This document shows positions 1 to 9,416 of a stretch of 64,000 nt of DNA, one piece after another; position 1 is the stretch's first letter, and each line of letters starts with the position of its first letter. The translations under genes were made by a program, and so were the position numbers. The notes beneath the pieces are model-generated. The model worked only from the letters and a program-made list of their open reading frames with translations. It was not told the origin of the DNA and made no database searches. This DNA comes from Massilia arenae. Its GTDB lineage: Bacteria; Pseudomonadota; Gammaproteobacteria; Burkholderiales; Burkholderiaceae_D. The stretch spans positions 1 through 64,000 of the forward strand of contig NZ_VPFD01000002.1 in the NCBI RefSeq assembly GCF_008014745.1, in the 5' to 3' direction.

Positions 1-3000
1 ACGCCGCCGGCGCGCCGCGCACGCGCCAGGTCGACCGTGTTGCCCGGCGCGACCGGCGCCGGCGCCGGCGCCGTCGCCACGGCGCTCAGCGCCTCGAGCG
101 CGGCGTCCAGCGCATTGTTCGCCACCACCAGCGTATTGGCCACCTGGCGCGCATCGGTCGGCATCGCATTGGTGGCGTGCTCCAGCGCGGCCAGGGCATC
201 GGCCAGCAGTTCGAGACCGACGTTGGCGGCCGCGCCGCGCACCTTGTGCGCGAGGATGCGCAACTGCGGGTGCTCGCCGCCGGCCGCATGCAGGCGCAGC
301 GCCTGGCCCAGGTCGGCGTACTGGCGGGCGAAGTGCTCGAGCGCCTCGGCATAGGCGTCCTCGCGGTTGCTCCAGCGGTGCAGGCCGGCGCGCCGGTTCA
401 GTACTTCGCGCGGCGCATTGGCCGCACCAGGCGCATCCGGCGCGCTGGCCGACAGGCCGAGCACGCGCGCGATCTCGTGCGACAGTGCGAACCAGTCCAC
501 CGGCTTGCTGGCGAAACCGTCCATGCCGGCATCGACGCTGGCAGTGCGGTGTTCCTGCAGCACGCTGGCGGTCATCGCGATCACCGGCAAACGCGGGCGG
601 CCCTCTTGTGCTTCACTGGCCCGAATCGCGCGGGTGGCGGCCAGGCCGTCCATGGTCGGCATCTGGAAGTCCATCAGCACCAAGTCGAACCCGCCGCCGA
701 CGGCCAGTTCGACCACGGCGGCGCCGTCGCGCACCGCGGTCATGGTGTGACCCCGGCGGCTCATCAGGAGCTGCATCAGTTCCAGGTTCTGCGGCACGTC
801 GTCGGCCACCAGCACGCGCAGCGGCGGCAGCACGGCGGCGCTGCGCACGCGCGGCGCCTGTTGCGCAAAGCGCGCCAGCACCAGCGGCACCTGCACGTGG
901 AAGGTGGTACCGCATCCGAGCTCGCTCTCGGCCCAGATCCGGCCGCCCATCAGCTCGACCAGCTGCTTGCTGATCGTGGTGCCCAGGCCAGTGCCGCCAA
1001 AGCGGCGCGTCATTGAGGCGTCGGCCTGGGTGAACGGGTCGAAGATGGCGGCCAGGCGCTCGGGCGCGATGCCGATCCCGGTGTCGACGACGGCGATGCA
1101 CAAGCGGTCGCCTTCGGCGCCGACCTTGAGCGTCACGCTGCCCTTGGCGGTGAACTTGATCGCATTGTCCAGCAGGTTGGTCAGCACCTGGCGCATGCGC
1201 AGCTCGTCGCCGCGCAGGCCCGTCGGCAGTGCCGGGTCGTACTGGATGTCCAGGTGCAGGCCCTTGGCGCGCGCGTTCGCGGCCAGGGTCGAGGAGAGTT
1301 CGTCGATCAGGGACAGCAGGTTGTAGTCGTTCTGCTCCAGCTCCACCGCGCCTTTTTCGAGCTTGGCGGTGTCGAGGATCTCGTTGAGCAGGCGCAGCAG
1401 GGCGCGGCCGGCGCTGCGGATGGTGTCCAGGTGGCGCCGCTGCTCCACGTCCAGGTCGCCGTCCAGCAGCACGTCGGTGAAGCCCAGGATCGAATTCATC
1501 GGCGTGCGGATCTCGTGGCTCATATTGGCCACGAAGGTCGCGCGCGCGGCGGCGGCCTGCTCGGCGGTTTCCTTGGCGGCGCGCAACGCTTCTTCCATCT
1601 GGCGGCGCTCGGTGATGTCGAGGATGACGCCATCGAGCCACTGGATTTCGCCGGTTTCGTCGCGCGCGGCGGTGCCGTTTTCCCACAGCCAGCGCACACT
1701 GCCATCGGCATGCAGCAGGCGGTATTCGATCAGGAATGGACGGTCTTCGCGCATGGCCGTGCCGATCTCCTTCGTCACACGGACGCGGTCCTCGGCATGG
1801 ATCAGCGCGCCAAATACCCGGCGTGGCGGCGTACCCAGGAAATCGCGCGCGGGATAACCGGTGACCAGTTCTACCGCATCGCTGATGAAGACCATCGGCC
1901 AGTCTCCGGCAAGCATGCTGCGGTAACCGATGCCGGGAATATTGCCGATCAGGGAACGGAATTGCTGTTCGCTCGTCTGCAGCGCCTGTTCCATCGAGCG
2001 CCGCTCGCTGATGTCGGTGACGAAGCAGACGAACATGTCCTGGGCGCCCAGCTTGGCGTGCCCCATCGCGCCGCGCACCGGCACCAGGCTGCCGTCCTTG
2101 CGCAGGCCGAAGGTCTCGGTGCTGGTGTTGATGCCTTCGAGGCTGCCCCGGGACAGCACGTACAGCAGGCCGCGCTCGGCCTTGCGGTCTTTTTCGTTGA
2201 GCAGCAGGCCGATGTTGCGGCCGACGATCTCGTCGCGCTTCCAGCCGAAGATGCGCTCGGCCGAGGCATTGAATTCGGTGATGGTGCCGTCGCGCCCCAC
2301 CGTGATGACGCCGTCGACGGTGGTGGTGAGCAGCGCGCGCATCCAGGCTTCGCTGCGCGCCAGGCCGAGGTACATCTCGCGATAACGCAGCAGGCCGTTG
2401 GCGGCGACCACGCCCAGCGACAGCGCCACCGTGATGACCGTGATCGACAGCGCCAGGAAATCGCTGTTCGAACCGCTCAGGCCCATCGGATCGACTTCGC
2501 CGGCGAAGCGCGCGGCCGCCATTCCGGTGTAGTGCATGCCGGCGATGGCGCAGCCCATCACCACCGCCGCGATCAGCAGGCGGCGCGAATCGGTCATCGA
2601 CTTGTAGCGCGACAGGCCATGGCGCACGCCCAGGGCCAGCGTGGCCAGCACCACCGCGACCACGATCGACAGCGCGAACATGGCGGGATCGTAATACAGG
2701 TCGAGGCGCATGCGCATGCCGGCCATGCCGGTGTAGTGCATGGCGCCGATGCCGGCCCCGACCAGCACCCCGCCCACCAGCAGGTGCGCCAGGCGCAGCT
2801 GGGGACGCGAGATCAGGCTGAGCGCGACCCACGACGCGCCGATGCTCGGCAGGGCCGATAGCAGCGTGATGCCGTGATCGTAATGGACCGGCGTGCACAG
2901 GTTGAAGGCGAGCATGCCGATGAAGTGCATCGACCACACGCCGGCGCCCAGCGCCAGGCTGCCGGTGCCGAGCACGATGGCGCGGTGCGCAGGGTTGGTG

Positions 3001-3137
3001 CTGGCGCGGCCCGTGATCTGCAGCCCCATCCAGGAAGAGAAGATCGCCACCAGCAGCGACAGCACGACCAGGCGTGGCTCGTGGACGCCATAGGTCAGCA
3101 TGGATGGGTCGGCAGGGGCGTTAAATATTTGCAACAT
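1..3137 (-). CDS. MHYT-PAS-PAS hybrid sensor histidine kinase with receiver and HPt domains (3' end cut by window edge)
   Basis: Membrane-bound phosphorelay kinase. Reading the minus strand from about 3137 gives an N-terminal MHYT module: several membrane helices with repeated HFIGM/MHYTGM motifs that in this family are proposed to bind a metal and sense a diatomic gas. Two PAS/PAC domains follow, then a HisKA box with the phosphoacceptor motif NMSHEIRTPMN, an HATPase domain (NLLDNAIKF, DTGIGI, GGTGLG), a receiver domain (LVLMDFQMPTMDG) and an HPt domain (LAHKVRGAAANVG). The frame is still open at position 1, so the C-terminus is missing. The start at 3137 (MLQIFNAP) has no strong ribosome binding site; 3101 (MLTYGVHE) is the alternative. 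Signal and target are unknown. The long ORFs in other frames here are arginine-rich shadows. Confidence 0.9.
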   Translation of the reverse strand, partial: MLQIFNAPADPSMLTYGVHEPRLVVLSLLVAIFSSWMGLQITGRASTNPAHRAIVLGTGSLALGAGVWSMHFIGMLAFNLCTPVHYDHGITLLSALPSIGASWVALSLISRPQLRLAHLLVGGVLVGAGIGAMHYTGMAGMRMRLDLYYDPAMFALSIVVAVVLATLALGVRHGLSRYKSMTDSRRLLIAAVVMGCAIAGMHYTGMAAARFAGEVDPMGLSGSNSDFLALSITVITVALSLGVVAANGLLRYREMYLGLARSEAWMRALLTTTVDGVITVGRDGTITEFNASAERIFGWKRDEIVGRNIGLLLNEKDRKAERGLLYVLSRGSLEGINTSTETFGLRKDGSLVPVRGAMGHAKLGAQDMFVCFVTDISERRSMEQALQTSEQQFRSLIGNIPGIGYRSMLAGDWPMVFISDAVELVTGYPARDFLGTPPRRVFGALIHAEDRVRVTKEIGTAMREDRPFLIEYRLLHADGSVRWLWENGTAARDETGEIQWLDGVILDITERRQMEEALRAAKETAEQAAAARATFVANMSHEIRTPMNSILGFTDVLLDGDLDVEQRRHLDTIRSAGRALLRLLNEILDTAKLEKGAVELEQNDYNLLSLIDELSSTLAANARAKGLHLDIQYDPALPTGLRGDELRMRQVLTNLLDNAIKFTAKGSVTLKVGAEGDRLCIAVVDTGIGIAPERLAAIFDPFTQADASMTRRFGGTGLGTTISKQLVELMGGRIWAESELGCGTTFHVQVPLVLARFAQQAPRVRSAAVLPPLRVLVADDVPQNLELMQLLMSRRGHTMTAVRDGAAVVELAVGGGFDLVLMDFQMPTMDGLAATRAIRASEAQEGRPRLPVIAMTASVLQEHRTASVDAGMDGFASKPVDWFALSHEIARVLGLSASAPDAPGAANAPREVLNRRAGLHRWSNREDAYAEALEHFARQYADLGQALRLHAAGGEHPQLRILAHKVRGAAANVGLELLADALAALEHATNAMPTDARQVANTLVVANNALDAALEALSAVATAPAPAPVAPGNTVDLARARRAGG

Positions 3138-3373
3138 GTATTCGTGGGTAGTCAGGACAGGGGAATTCTGTCCGTAAGGCATGACCGCGAAGTATGGCAT
3201 TTTCCCAGCTGGAAATGTTGTTGGCCATGGGAATGAACAGACGATTGGCGAGGTTTTGTAGCGCCCAAGCGACCATTTCTGTGCATTCCTTGTTCAAGGA
3301 TTATGGTCAGCTGATATGCGGGCCGGCGCTGGTCGGCCCTACCGCGCAGCGGGCGCGCCGGCGCCGGCGCCGA

Positions 3374-5569
3374 TTATTGCGTGACGTCGGCCGGGCCGGG
3401 CGGCAGCGTCGCCTCGAAGCTGGCTGGCGGCAGGCCCTGGCACCAGTGGCGCCACATCAGGCGCAGCGCGTGCTCGATGCCGTCGCCGACCCGGGTCATG
3501 GAGTCCGAGGTGGGGAGCACATAACGTTGGCGCAGCGTGGCGCGCACCGCCGCCAGCGCCGCCAGGTCGCCGCAGATGGCCAGGCCCTTGGCGACGAAAT
3601 CGTCGACGCCGTGCGCGACGAAGTGGTGGAGCCCCCAATGCTCGAGGGAGCAGGCGGTTTGCCGTCCGGTCACGGTGCCCGCATCCAGGGTCAGGGTCGG
3701 CACGCCCATCCAGCCGGCGTGCATGGTCGTGGTACCGCCCGAGTAGGGGAAGGTGTCGAGGCACAGATCGACCTGCTGGTGCAGCTTCAGGTAATCGTGC
3801 AGCCCGGTGCGGCCATGGAAGTCGACCCGGTGCGCGGCGATGCCCTCGTGGTCCAGCCAGGCGCGCAGCTGGGCATGGTCGTGCTGTTCCGGCATGCCGC
3901 CGACCAGCAGCCGCGCATCGGGTAGCGCGCGCAGCAACTGCCCCCAGGCCTTGACCACTTCGCTGTTGAACTTGCTGAGACGGTTGAAGCTGCCGAACGT
4001 GATGTAGCCCTTGGCCAGCGCGGGCAGCGGTCCCACGTCGGGCGCGCTGCTCACCGGCTCGAAGGGGAACGACAGCGGCAACTGCACCAGTTTTTCCGCG
4101 AACAGATGGTCATACTGCCCGTGCGGCAGGAATTTTCGGTCGGTCAGGTAGTAATCCATCGCCGCCAGGCCAGTGGTGCCGGGATAGCCGATCCAGGATG
4201 CCTGGACCGGCGCCAGCCGGCGCGCGAACGCGGGCAGCCGGTTGAAGGCGGTGTGGCCCGACAGGTCGATCAGGATGTCGATGCCGTCGGCCCGCACCAG
4301 CCGCTCCAGTCCCTCGTCGTCGAGCGCGGCGACGTCGCGCCAATGGGGCAGGTGGCCACGCAGGCGCTCGGTGACGGCGTCGATCAGGGTATGGTTGTAG
4401 TAGGCATGCACCGCCAGCCCGGGGCGCTGCCCGAGGCGCTCGAAGACCGGTTCGATGAAGGTGGCGACCGCGTGGTTGCGTAGGTCGCCCGACACGAAGC
4501 CGATGCGCAGGGGCCGTTCCGGCTCGGGCGTATTGTCCCGGGGGGCGGGCGGCGCGGTCCTCTGTTCGATCAGGCTGCCGTAGGCTAGGTGTTCGGCGAA
4601 CAGCGCCTCCGGCGTGATGCGGGGCATTTCGCTCAGGCAGAACAGCATATTGCTGTGGGCATCGGTATTCTCGGGATTGCGCGCCAATACATCGCGATAG
4701 ACGTCCACCGCTTCGGTCGGCCGGCCCCGGTTCTGCAGGATCAGCGCGTGCGTGATGGCGGCCTTTTCATGATGCGGATCGAGCGCCAGCGCGGCCTCGA
4801 TGCTGGCCTGCGCCTCGGAAAGCCGTCCCCGCTCCACCAGGGTCATGGCAAGGTGGTTGTGGGCATCCGCGTTCTCGTGCCGCAGCGCGAGTGAGCGCCG
4901 CAGCACGTTCTCCGATTCGTCCAACCGGTTGGCGCGCGTCAAGAGCATGCCCAGGTTGCTGAGCGTTTCGGCATCGTCGGCGTCGAACCTGGCCGACATC
5001 GCCATGGCATTCAGGGCGCCTTGTGCGTCACCGCGGCGGTGATAGATGCCACCCAATAGTTTCCAGCCGAATGAGTGCTGGGGAAAGCGCTCGACGAGCG
5101 AACGCGCGGCGTTCTCCGCTTCCTCGTTGCGTCCCTGGGCGAACAAGGCGGCGGCGGCGTTGATCTCGGCGTTGTCGGGCGCGCCCGAGCTGGTCAGTTG
5201 CCGTTCGATGTCGTCGATGATTGGACCTTGCAGGCCGCGGGTCCGGCCGAGCTTTAGCAGTTCAGTGGCGGCGGCAAACTGGTGCGCCTCGATCAGGGCG
5301 CCCAGATAGGCCAGCCAGTGGGCTTCCTGGCCGGGATCGGCTTCCAGGGCGGCGGCGAAATGGGGCATTGCCGTCTCGGCATCCCCGGCGCGGCTGGCCA
5401 GCATGCCCACTGCGTGGTGGGCGCCGGCGTGGCCGGGCTGGAGGTCGAGCACCGCCCCGTACAGGGCGAGCGCCTGCTCGAGGTTGCCCGCCTCGGTTTC
5501 GTGGTGTGCGGCTTGCATGGCCTGGTCGACGATCTGGCGGACGTCGTCGCTGGGGGGGAGCGTGCTCAT
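3374..5569 (-). CDS. TPR-repeat O-GlcNAc transferase-like glycosyltransferase (GT41 / SPINDLY family)
   Basis: 731-residue cytoplasmic protein. The N-terminal half is a run of tetratricopeptide repeats (about residues 15-310). The C-terminal half is the Glyco_transf_41 catalytic region, with RIGFVSGDLRNH, DILIDLSGHTAFNRL, QASWIGYPGTTGL, YITFGSFNR and LDTFPYSGGTTTMHAGWMG, the order seen in bacterial OGT/SPINDLY-type enzymes. Those families transfer a sugar from a nucleotide donor to Ser/Thr of proteins. In bacteria some glycosylate flagellin or adhesins, but no such target gene lies nearby, so the acceptor is unknown. It stands alone between the hybrid kinase and a low-G+C ORFan. Start ATG at 5569. 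Confidence 0.9.
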   Translation of the reverse strand: MSTLPPSDDVRQIVDQAMQAAHHETEAGNLEQALALYGAVLDLQPGHAGAHHAVGMLASRAGDAETAMPHFAAALEADPGQEAHWLAYLGALIEAHQFAAATELLKLGRTRGLQGPIIDDIERQLTSSGAPDNAEINAAAALFAQGRNEEAENAARSLVERFPQHSFGWKLLGGIYHRRGDAQGALNAMAMSARFDADDAETLSNLGMLLTRANRLDESENVLRRSLALRHENADAHNHLAMTLVERGRLSEAQASIEAALALDPHHEKAAITHALILQNRGRPTEAVDVYRDVLARNPENTDAHSNMLFCLSEMPRITPEALFAEHLAYGSLIEQRTAPPAPRDNTPEPERPLRIGFVSGDLRNHAVATFIEPVFERLGQRPGLAVHAYYNHTLIDAVTERLRGHLPHWRDVAALDDEGLERLVRADGIDILIDLSGHTAFNRLPAFARRLAPVQASWIGYPGTTGLAAMDYYLTDRKFLPHGQYDHLFAEKLVQLPLSFPFEPVSSAPDVGPLPALAKGYITFGSFNRLSKFNSEVVKAWGQLLRALPDARLLVGGMPEQHDHAQLRAWLDHEGIAAHRVDFHGRTGLHDYLKLHQQVDLCLDTFPYSGGTTTMHAGWMGVPTLTLDAGTVTGRQTACSLEHWGLHHFVAHGVDDFVAKGLAICGDLAALAAVRATLRQRYVLPTSDSMTRVGDGIEHALRLMWRHWCQGLPPASFEATLPPGPADVTQ

Positions 5570-5640
5570 GGCGCTACATTAGGGTAAGACGCGGGGGAGG
5601 GTCAAGGAGGGGCCATGAGGCGGCATTCTGCCCTGGCATG

Positions 5641-6072
5641 TTAATTTTCAATTCCGCCGTACAGGAATTTTCTTGACCCATGGATTTCCCAAGGTTCAGC
5701 ACTGTAATTAAGAATGACGCTTATTTCTATGGCGGCTCGTTGATCTGGCGAGCCCGGCATTTTCAAGTCGTAAGTGTAAATTCCTTCGTAGTTGCAAGTC
5801 TTCTCTTCCTTGTTCTGGCAATCGAAGCCAATTTCAGAGGCAACACTTTCAATGGGTCGTCCATTCGCGTGTTTGTGAGCGTAATCTTGAACGAAATCTT
5901 TTAATTGAATATTGCTAAGACGATCGCTCCACGACGGGACTATCTTTTGCAAGCGAAGCCCTAACGGGCTTTTCCCCAAGCCGTCATAATTGCTAATGAT
6001 GGATTGGAAGGCCCGCGCCGAGGGTATGGTCATCAAAAATATCGAGACGATAAGACAAAAGAAATTTCTCAA
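5641..6072 (-). CDS. secreted ORFan of unknown function, low G+C
   Basis: No family recognised. The proposed product of about 143 residues begins with TTG at 6072, preceded by an AGG at suitable spacing, and opens with a signal-peptide-like segment: positively charged start, hydrophobic FFCLIVSIFLMTIP, then an A-R-A cleavage site. The frame can be extended to 6153, but that extra sequence runs through the terminator of the adjacent tRNA and adds a charged stretch, so the shorter form is preferred. The mature part has two cysteines (FDCQNKEEKTC) that could form a disulfide. Base composition is clearly poorer in G+C than the neighbours, and the gene abuts the 3' end of a tRNA gene, both suggesting acquisition by transfer. 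No mobility gene or duplicated tRNA end was seen. Confidence 0.6.
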   Translation of the reverse strand: MRNFFCLIVSIFLMTIPSARAFQSIISNYDGLGKSPLGLRLQKIVPSWSDRLSNIQLKDFVQDYAHKHANGRPIESVASEIGFDCQNKEEKTCNYEGIYTYDLKMPGSPDQRAAIEISVILNYSAEPWEIHGSRKFLYGGIEN

Positions 6073-6114
6073 TTTATGTGACCTGCGTGATCGGCTGAAT
6101 CGCCGCGCTAGAAA

Positions 6115-6150
6115 GCAAAAAACCCGCGCTTCCTGGGAAGTGGCGGGTTT
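6115..6150 (-). terminator. intrinsic terminator of tRNA-Leu
   Basis: On the minus strand, just after the tRNA 3' end, AACCCGC and GCGGGTT pair around an inner ACTTCC/GGAAG stem and are followed by a run of T. It ends the tRNA transcript before the downstream ORFan. Confidence 0.8.
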
Positions 6151-6178
6151 CACGCTGAACCGACTTGCTTGCTACTGG

Positions 6179-6263
6179 TGGTGCCTCCGGCCGGAATCGA
6201 ACCGGCACGCCTTACGGCGCTTGATTTTGAGTCAAGTGCGTCTACCAATTCCGCCACAGAGGC
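6179..6263 (-). tRNA. tRNA-Leu (anticodon CAA)
   Basis: An 85-nt class II tRNA. The acceptor stem GCCTCTG pairs with CGGAGGC, followed by the encoded ACCA end. The anticodon loop CTCAAAA in stem CTTGA/TCAAG gives anticodon CAA (reads UUG). The variable arm is long, as in leucine tRNAs, and the T arm holds GGTTCGATTCC. The 3' end faces the low-G+C ORFan. Confidence 0.97.
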
Positions 6264-6386
6264 CCAATCGCAGGCGCGCATCTTAGCACACGGCGCGCAC
6301 AACTGACCAGTGTGCGCAAGAAATTGGCACAGCCCGGCGGACGGCTGCCTTTAAGCACGCCGCCAACCCGGCCCCGGCCCGCTGGC

Positions 6387-6854
6387 TCAACGCGCAATCC
6401 GATGCTGCAACAACCGCAAGCTCCCCACCGGCCCGACGATCTCGAGCACATGCTCGCGCACCGCGACATTGATCGCGCCTTCTTGTCCGCGCAGCCAGGG
6501 GCGCGGGCGGAAGTAGCGGATGCTGGTGCTGTCGGCCGCGGTGCGCCGGTAGCCCAGCGCGCCGAGCGCTTCGTCGAGCGTGCTGATCATGTAGTGGGCG
6601 TCGAAGCGGGTGCGCATCTCGAAGCGGCCAGGCCCGAGCATATACACCGGCAGCAGACCGCCTACGATGGCCGGCAGCACCAGGAAGGGCAGCGGCGTGT
6701 CGGGGTCGATCAGGTGCAGCGCCAGCACCAGCACCGGCAGGCCGCCCAGCAGCGTCAGTGCCCACGGCAGGGACTGGCGCCAGGTGTCGATGCGCCGCAG
6801 GAATCCGGGCCGCTCCCGGACACGCACGATCTCTGAAAACGTCACACTTTTCAT
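6387..6854 (-). CDS. small two-helix membrane protein, unknown function
   Basis: About 155 residues starting at 6854 (MKSVTFSEIV) behind GGGAGAGATCACC, a convincing ribosome binding site; the frame extends upstream to 6893 without a better signal. Two hydrophobic helices (LPWALTLLGGLPVLVLALHLI and PFLVLPAIVGGLLPVYML) are followed by a soluble part with RTRFDAHYMISTLDEALGALGYRR and a C-terminal strand-rich region. It could be a small membrane-anchored regulator, but no family is recognised. The 270 bases between it and the next gene contain only that gene's terminator. Confidence 0.7.
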   Translation of the reverse strand: MKSVTFSEIVRVRERPGFLRRIDTWRQSLPWALTLLGGLPVLVLALHLIDPDTPLPFLVLPAIVGGLLPVYMLGPGRFEMRTRFDAHYMISTLDEALGALGYRRTAADSTSIRYFRPRPWLRGQEGAINVAVREHVLEIVGPVGSLRLLQHRIAR

Positions 6855-7085
6855 GGTGATCTCTCCCTCACAGCATCTCGTGCAACGGTCCATGTTGGCC
6901 TGTACTTAAACTGACACAACACCCCATTCAGCCTGGTAATTGATCTGCATCGACTCACTTATTGTGACGAGCGACACCAGGCCGGTGCTTGACTCCGCGC
7001 AAACACGCATCCTTTGCGAATAGGTTCTCATATTGGCAACACTTGCCGCGCACAGGTGAATATCGTTGCTCACAAGCCTCATAAA

Positions 7086-7113
7086 GAAACAAGCCGCACG
7101 GTGTGCGGCTTGT
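7086..7113 (-). terminator. intrinsic terminator of the membrane glycosyltransferase gene
   Basis: ACAAGCCGCAC/GTGCGGCTTGT is a perfect 11-bp stem with a 3-nt loop. On the minus strand it is followed by a T-rich run and lies 12 bases after the stop codon. Confidence 0.85.
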
Positions 7114-7124
7114 CGAAGTGCATT

Positions 7125-8846
7125 TTATTGACTGCGGCGGAACAGCCTGAAGCGCTCGTCGCGGTCGGAGGCGCGCCGGCCTTCCCACAGAGGGATCGTG
7201 TTGCGTACGCCCCATTTGCGCAGCAGCGCGCGGTCGTTGCGGTTGCGCAGGCTGTCCTGCAGCAGCACATAGTCGCACTTGCCGCCGTCCAGGGTAACGA
7301 AGGGCAGGCGTCCGTAAAAGGCCAGTGAGGCGCGCTGGGCCGGGCCGACATTGGTCTCGATGCAGTCGGTGTCGGCCGGCAGGCGCGCCGCGATCTGCTG
7401 GGCCACGCCGGCGTAGCTCTTGCCGTAGTTCAGGTCAGGCAGGAACAGCGTCATCAGGAGCACCCACAGCAGGATCAGGCCACCGGACGACAGCACCACC
7501 GCGCGCCACAGCACCGATGGCTGGCGCGACAGGCGCCAGTGCACCAGCACGACCCAGCCCACGCTGGCGGCGGCGGCCACAGTGAAAGTGACGATGCCGA
7601 TTTCCGGCGTGAAGCCTGGCACCAGCTTGAGCGCGTTCTTGGCCAGCTGGGCCGGCCAGCCGGTGAGCTTGGCGATCCAGAACAGCCAGATGGTGGCGCC
7701 CAGCATGGTCAGCACCATCACCGAGAACCAGTCGATGGCGTTGATTGCGCCGCGCTTCATGGTTGGCAGGCCGAAGGCGGCCATCAGGGCCAGCGGCGGC
7801 AGCATCTTGAGGAAGTCGCTGTTCTCGGGTACGGGGTCGCACAGCAGCTGCAGCACCAGGGCCAGGAAGAAGAACACCGGCAGCACGATGTGCAGCATCT
7901 GCTGCTGGCGGCGCCAGGCCCAGACCGCCCAGATGGCGAATGGCCAGGCCGGCCAGAAGAACCAGACGCCCGTGCGGAAGAAGGTCTTCACCGCAACCCA
8001 GCCGGGCACGCCAATCTGCTCCGCGTTCCAGGCCAGCCAGTCGGCCACCGGCGGCAGGCCAAACGGCTGCACGACGATGGCAGGCAGGATCCATACCATC
8101 GTCAGGCCAACGCCGACGCCGGTTGCGACGGCCAGGTGGCGCAGCGCCTGGCCTGCGGGCATGTCGAGGTAGCGGGTGCAGGCGAACAGGGCCACGATCA
8201 GCACCAGCGGCGGCAGGAAGCCTTGGGTGAGCGTCAGGGCGCCCAGCGCGAGGCCGACCAGCACCGCGTTGCGGGTGCTGGTGTGCTCGACGTAGCGCAC
8301 GGCGCGGTACAGGAAATAAGCCAGCAGCGCGCCCTGCAGGGTGGCGGCCAGGGTCAGGTGGCTTTGCAGCAGCAGGCCCAGGCTGCCGAGGTAGATCAGG
8401 ACCGCGGTGTCGCCCAGCGTGCGGCCATAGTCGTCGGGCTCGGGCTGGCCGCCGAAGGCCAGGCGCAGCGGCTGGGCCTCGGCGCGCCGGCCGAGGTGGA
8501 AGGCGGTGTACCACAGCGACATCGTGCCCAGCACGAAGATGGCGATGGTCGAGACGCGCGCGGCCAGCACGTCGCCCAGGATCCAGCCGAACAGCTTGAT
8601 GCAGACGGCGCCCAGCCAGAAGGCCAGCGGGCCCTCGTCGACGCTGGCCAGGCCGGCGATGTTCGGATACAGCCAGTCATCCAGGCCGCCATGCGCCATG
8701 GTCCACATGATGCCGAAGCTGCCCGCGTCTTCCTTCCACAAATCGCGGCCGATGATGCCGGGCAGGATGTACAGCATGCCCAGCGCAAGCAGGGCCCAGC
8801 GGGGCAGCGCCAGGGTGGCGGCGGCGGGAAGACGGACTGGTTTCAT
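7125..8846 (-). CDS. membrane glycosyltransferase of the ArnT/PMT (GT39/GT83-like) class
   Basis: About 573 residues with some ten to twelve membrane helices and a short soluble C-terminal domain. The first periplasmic loop contains GRDLWKEDAGSFGIMW, where acidic residues in loop 1 fit the catalytic site of polyprenyl-phosphate-sugar-dependent transferases such as ArnT. The expected role is transfer of a sugar from a lipid carrier to an envelope acceptor on the periplasmic side; substrate and acceptor cannot be read from the sequence. ATG at 8846 (MKPVRLP) is preferred over TTG at 8852. It is a single gene with its own terminator. Confidence 0.75.
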   Translation of the reverse strand: MKPVRLPAAATLALPRWALLALGMLYILPGIIGRDLWKEDAGSFGIMWTMAHGGLDDWLYPNIAGLASVDEGPLAFWLGAVCIKLFGWILGDVLAARVSTIAIFVLGTMSLWYTAFHLGRRAEAQPLRLAFGGQPEPDDYGRTLGDTAVLIYLGSLGLLLQSHLTLAATLQGALLAYFLYRAVRYVEHTSTRNAVLVGLALGALTLTQGFLPPLVLIVALFACTRYLDMPAGQALRHLAVATGVGVGLTMVWILPAIVVQPFGLPPVADWLAWNAEQIGVPGWVAVKTFFRTGVWFFWPAWPFAIWAVWAWRRQQQMLHIVLPVFFFLALVLQLLCDPVPENSDFLKMLPPLALMAAFGLPTMKRGAINAIDWFSVMVLTMLGATIWLFWIAKLTGWPAQLAKNALKLVPGFTPEIGIVTFTVAAAASVGWVVLVHWRLSRQPSVLWRAVVLSSGGLILLWVLLMTLFLPDLNYGKSYAGVAQQIAARLPADTDCIETNVGPAQRASLAFYGRLPFVTLDGGKCDYVLLQDSLRNRNDRALLRKWGVRNTIPLWEGRRASDRDERFRLFRRSQ

Positions 8847-8887
8847 CGGCAAATCGGATGGATGGAATAAAGCGCAGTATAGCTGCG

Positions 8888-8919
8888 AAAAAAAAGAAGC
8901 CGCTGAGGCGGCTTCTTTG
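8888..8919 (-). terminator. intrinsic terminator of rpmE2
   Basis: AAAGAAGCCGCC-TCA-GCGGCTTCTTT followed by eight T on the minus strand, about 40 bases after the rpmE2 stop. It should end the trxA-rho-rpmE2 direction of transcription. Confidence 0.9.
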
Positions 8920-8958
8920 GCGAAGCCCGGGTGGGCTTCGAAGATTCTACTGCAGCAA

Positions 8959-9228
8959 TTAGCCGTTGGCGACCGAGGTCTTCGAGCCGACTGCGCCGAA
9001 CTTCTGGCGGAATTTTTCGACGCGACCAGCGGTGTCGACGATCTTGTGCTTGCCGGTGAAGAACGGGTGCGACTCAGCCGACACCTCGATCTTGACCAGT
9101 GGGTAGTCCTTACCTTCGTGGTTGATCGTTTCGCGGGTGTTGATGGTCGAACGGGTGATGAATTTGAAGTCGCACGACAGGTCGTGGAAGACGACTTCGC
9201 GGTAATCTGGATGGGTATCGGTCTTCAT
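8959..9228 (-). CDS. rpmE2: 50S ribosomal protein L31 type B
   Basis: 89-residue ribosomal protein: [20 protein letters not shown], then STINTRETI and a basic C-terminus. It lacks the zinc-binding CxxC pair of the type A protein, marking the type B paralogue that often replaces it under zinc limitation. It binds the large subunit near the central protuberance. ATG at 9228; the frame upstream is not protein-like. It lies downstream of rho in the same direction, with a rho terminator between them, so it probably has its own promoter. Confidence 0.95.
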   Translation of the reverse strand: MKTDTHPDYREVVFHDLSCDFKFITRSTINTRETINHEGKDYPLVKIEVSAESHPFFTGKHKIVDTAGRVEKFRQKFGAVGSKTSVANG

Positions 9229-9363
9229 GGTTCTGCTTTCTATTGAGTTGGTAGCCAAACAGCACTTCGTCGGTCGAACAGCTTCTTGACCCGATTGCCG
9301 ATCACTTGCCAGGGGTTGGACTGAACCGGAGATTATAAAGCGGTTTCCGGCGCCAGGCAATGC

Positions 9364-9392
9364 CAAATAAAAAGGCAGCCCGAAGGCTGCCT
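9364..9392 (-). terminator. intrinsic terminator of rho
   Basis: AGGCAGCC-TTCG-GGCTGCCT followed by TTTTTATTT on the minus strand, directly after the rho stop codon. Confidence 0.9.
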
Positions 9393-9416
9393 CTGCACGC
9401 GTTGCGCTGGGGCGGA

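Noticed and set aside
613..2937. 774-codon minus-strand ORF and a 535-codon plus-strand ORF over the hybrid kinase
   Set aside because: Both are rich in Arg, His, Gly and Ala with no domain. The third frame on the minus strand gives a coherent MHYT-PAS-kinase-receiver-HPt protein.
5570..6263. tRNA-Leu as an attachment site for an island
   Set aside because: No repeat of the tRNA 3' end was found in the flanking sequence, and no integrase is nearby.
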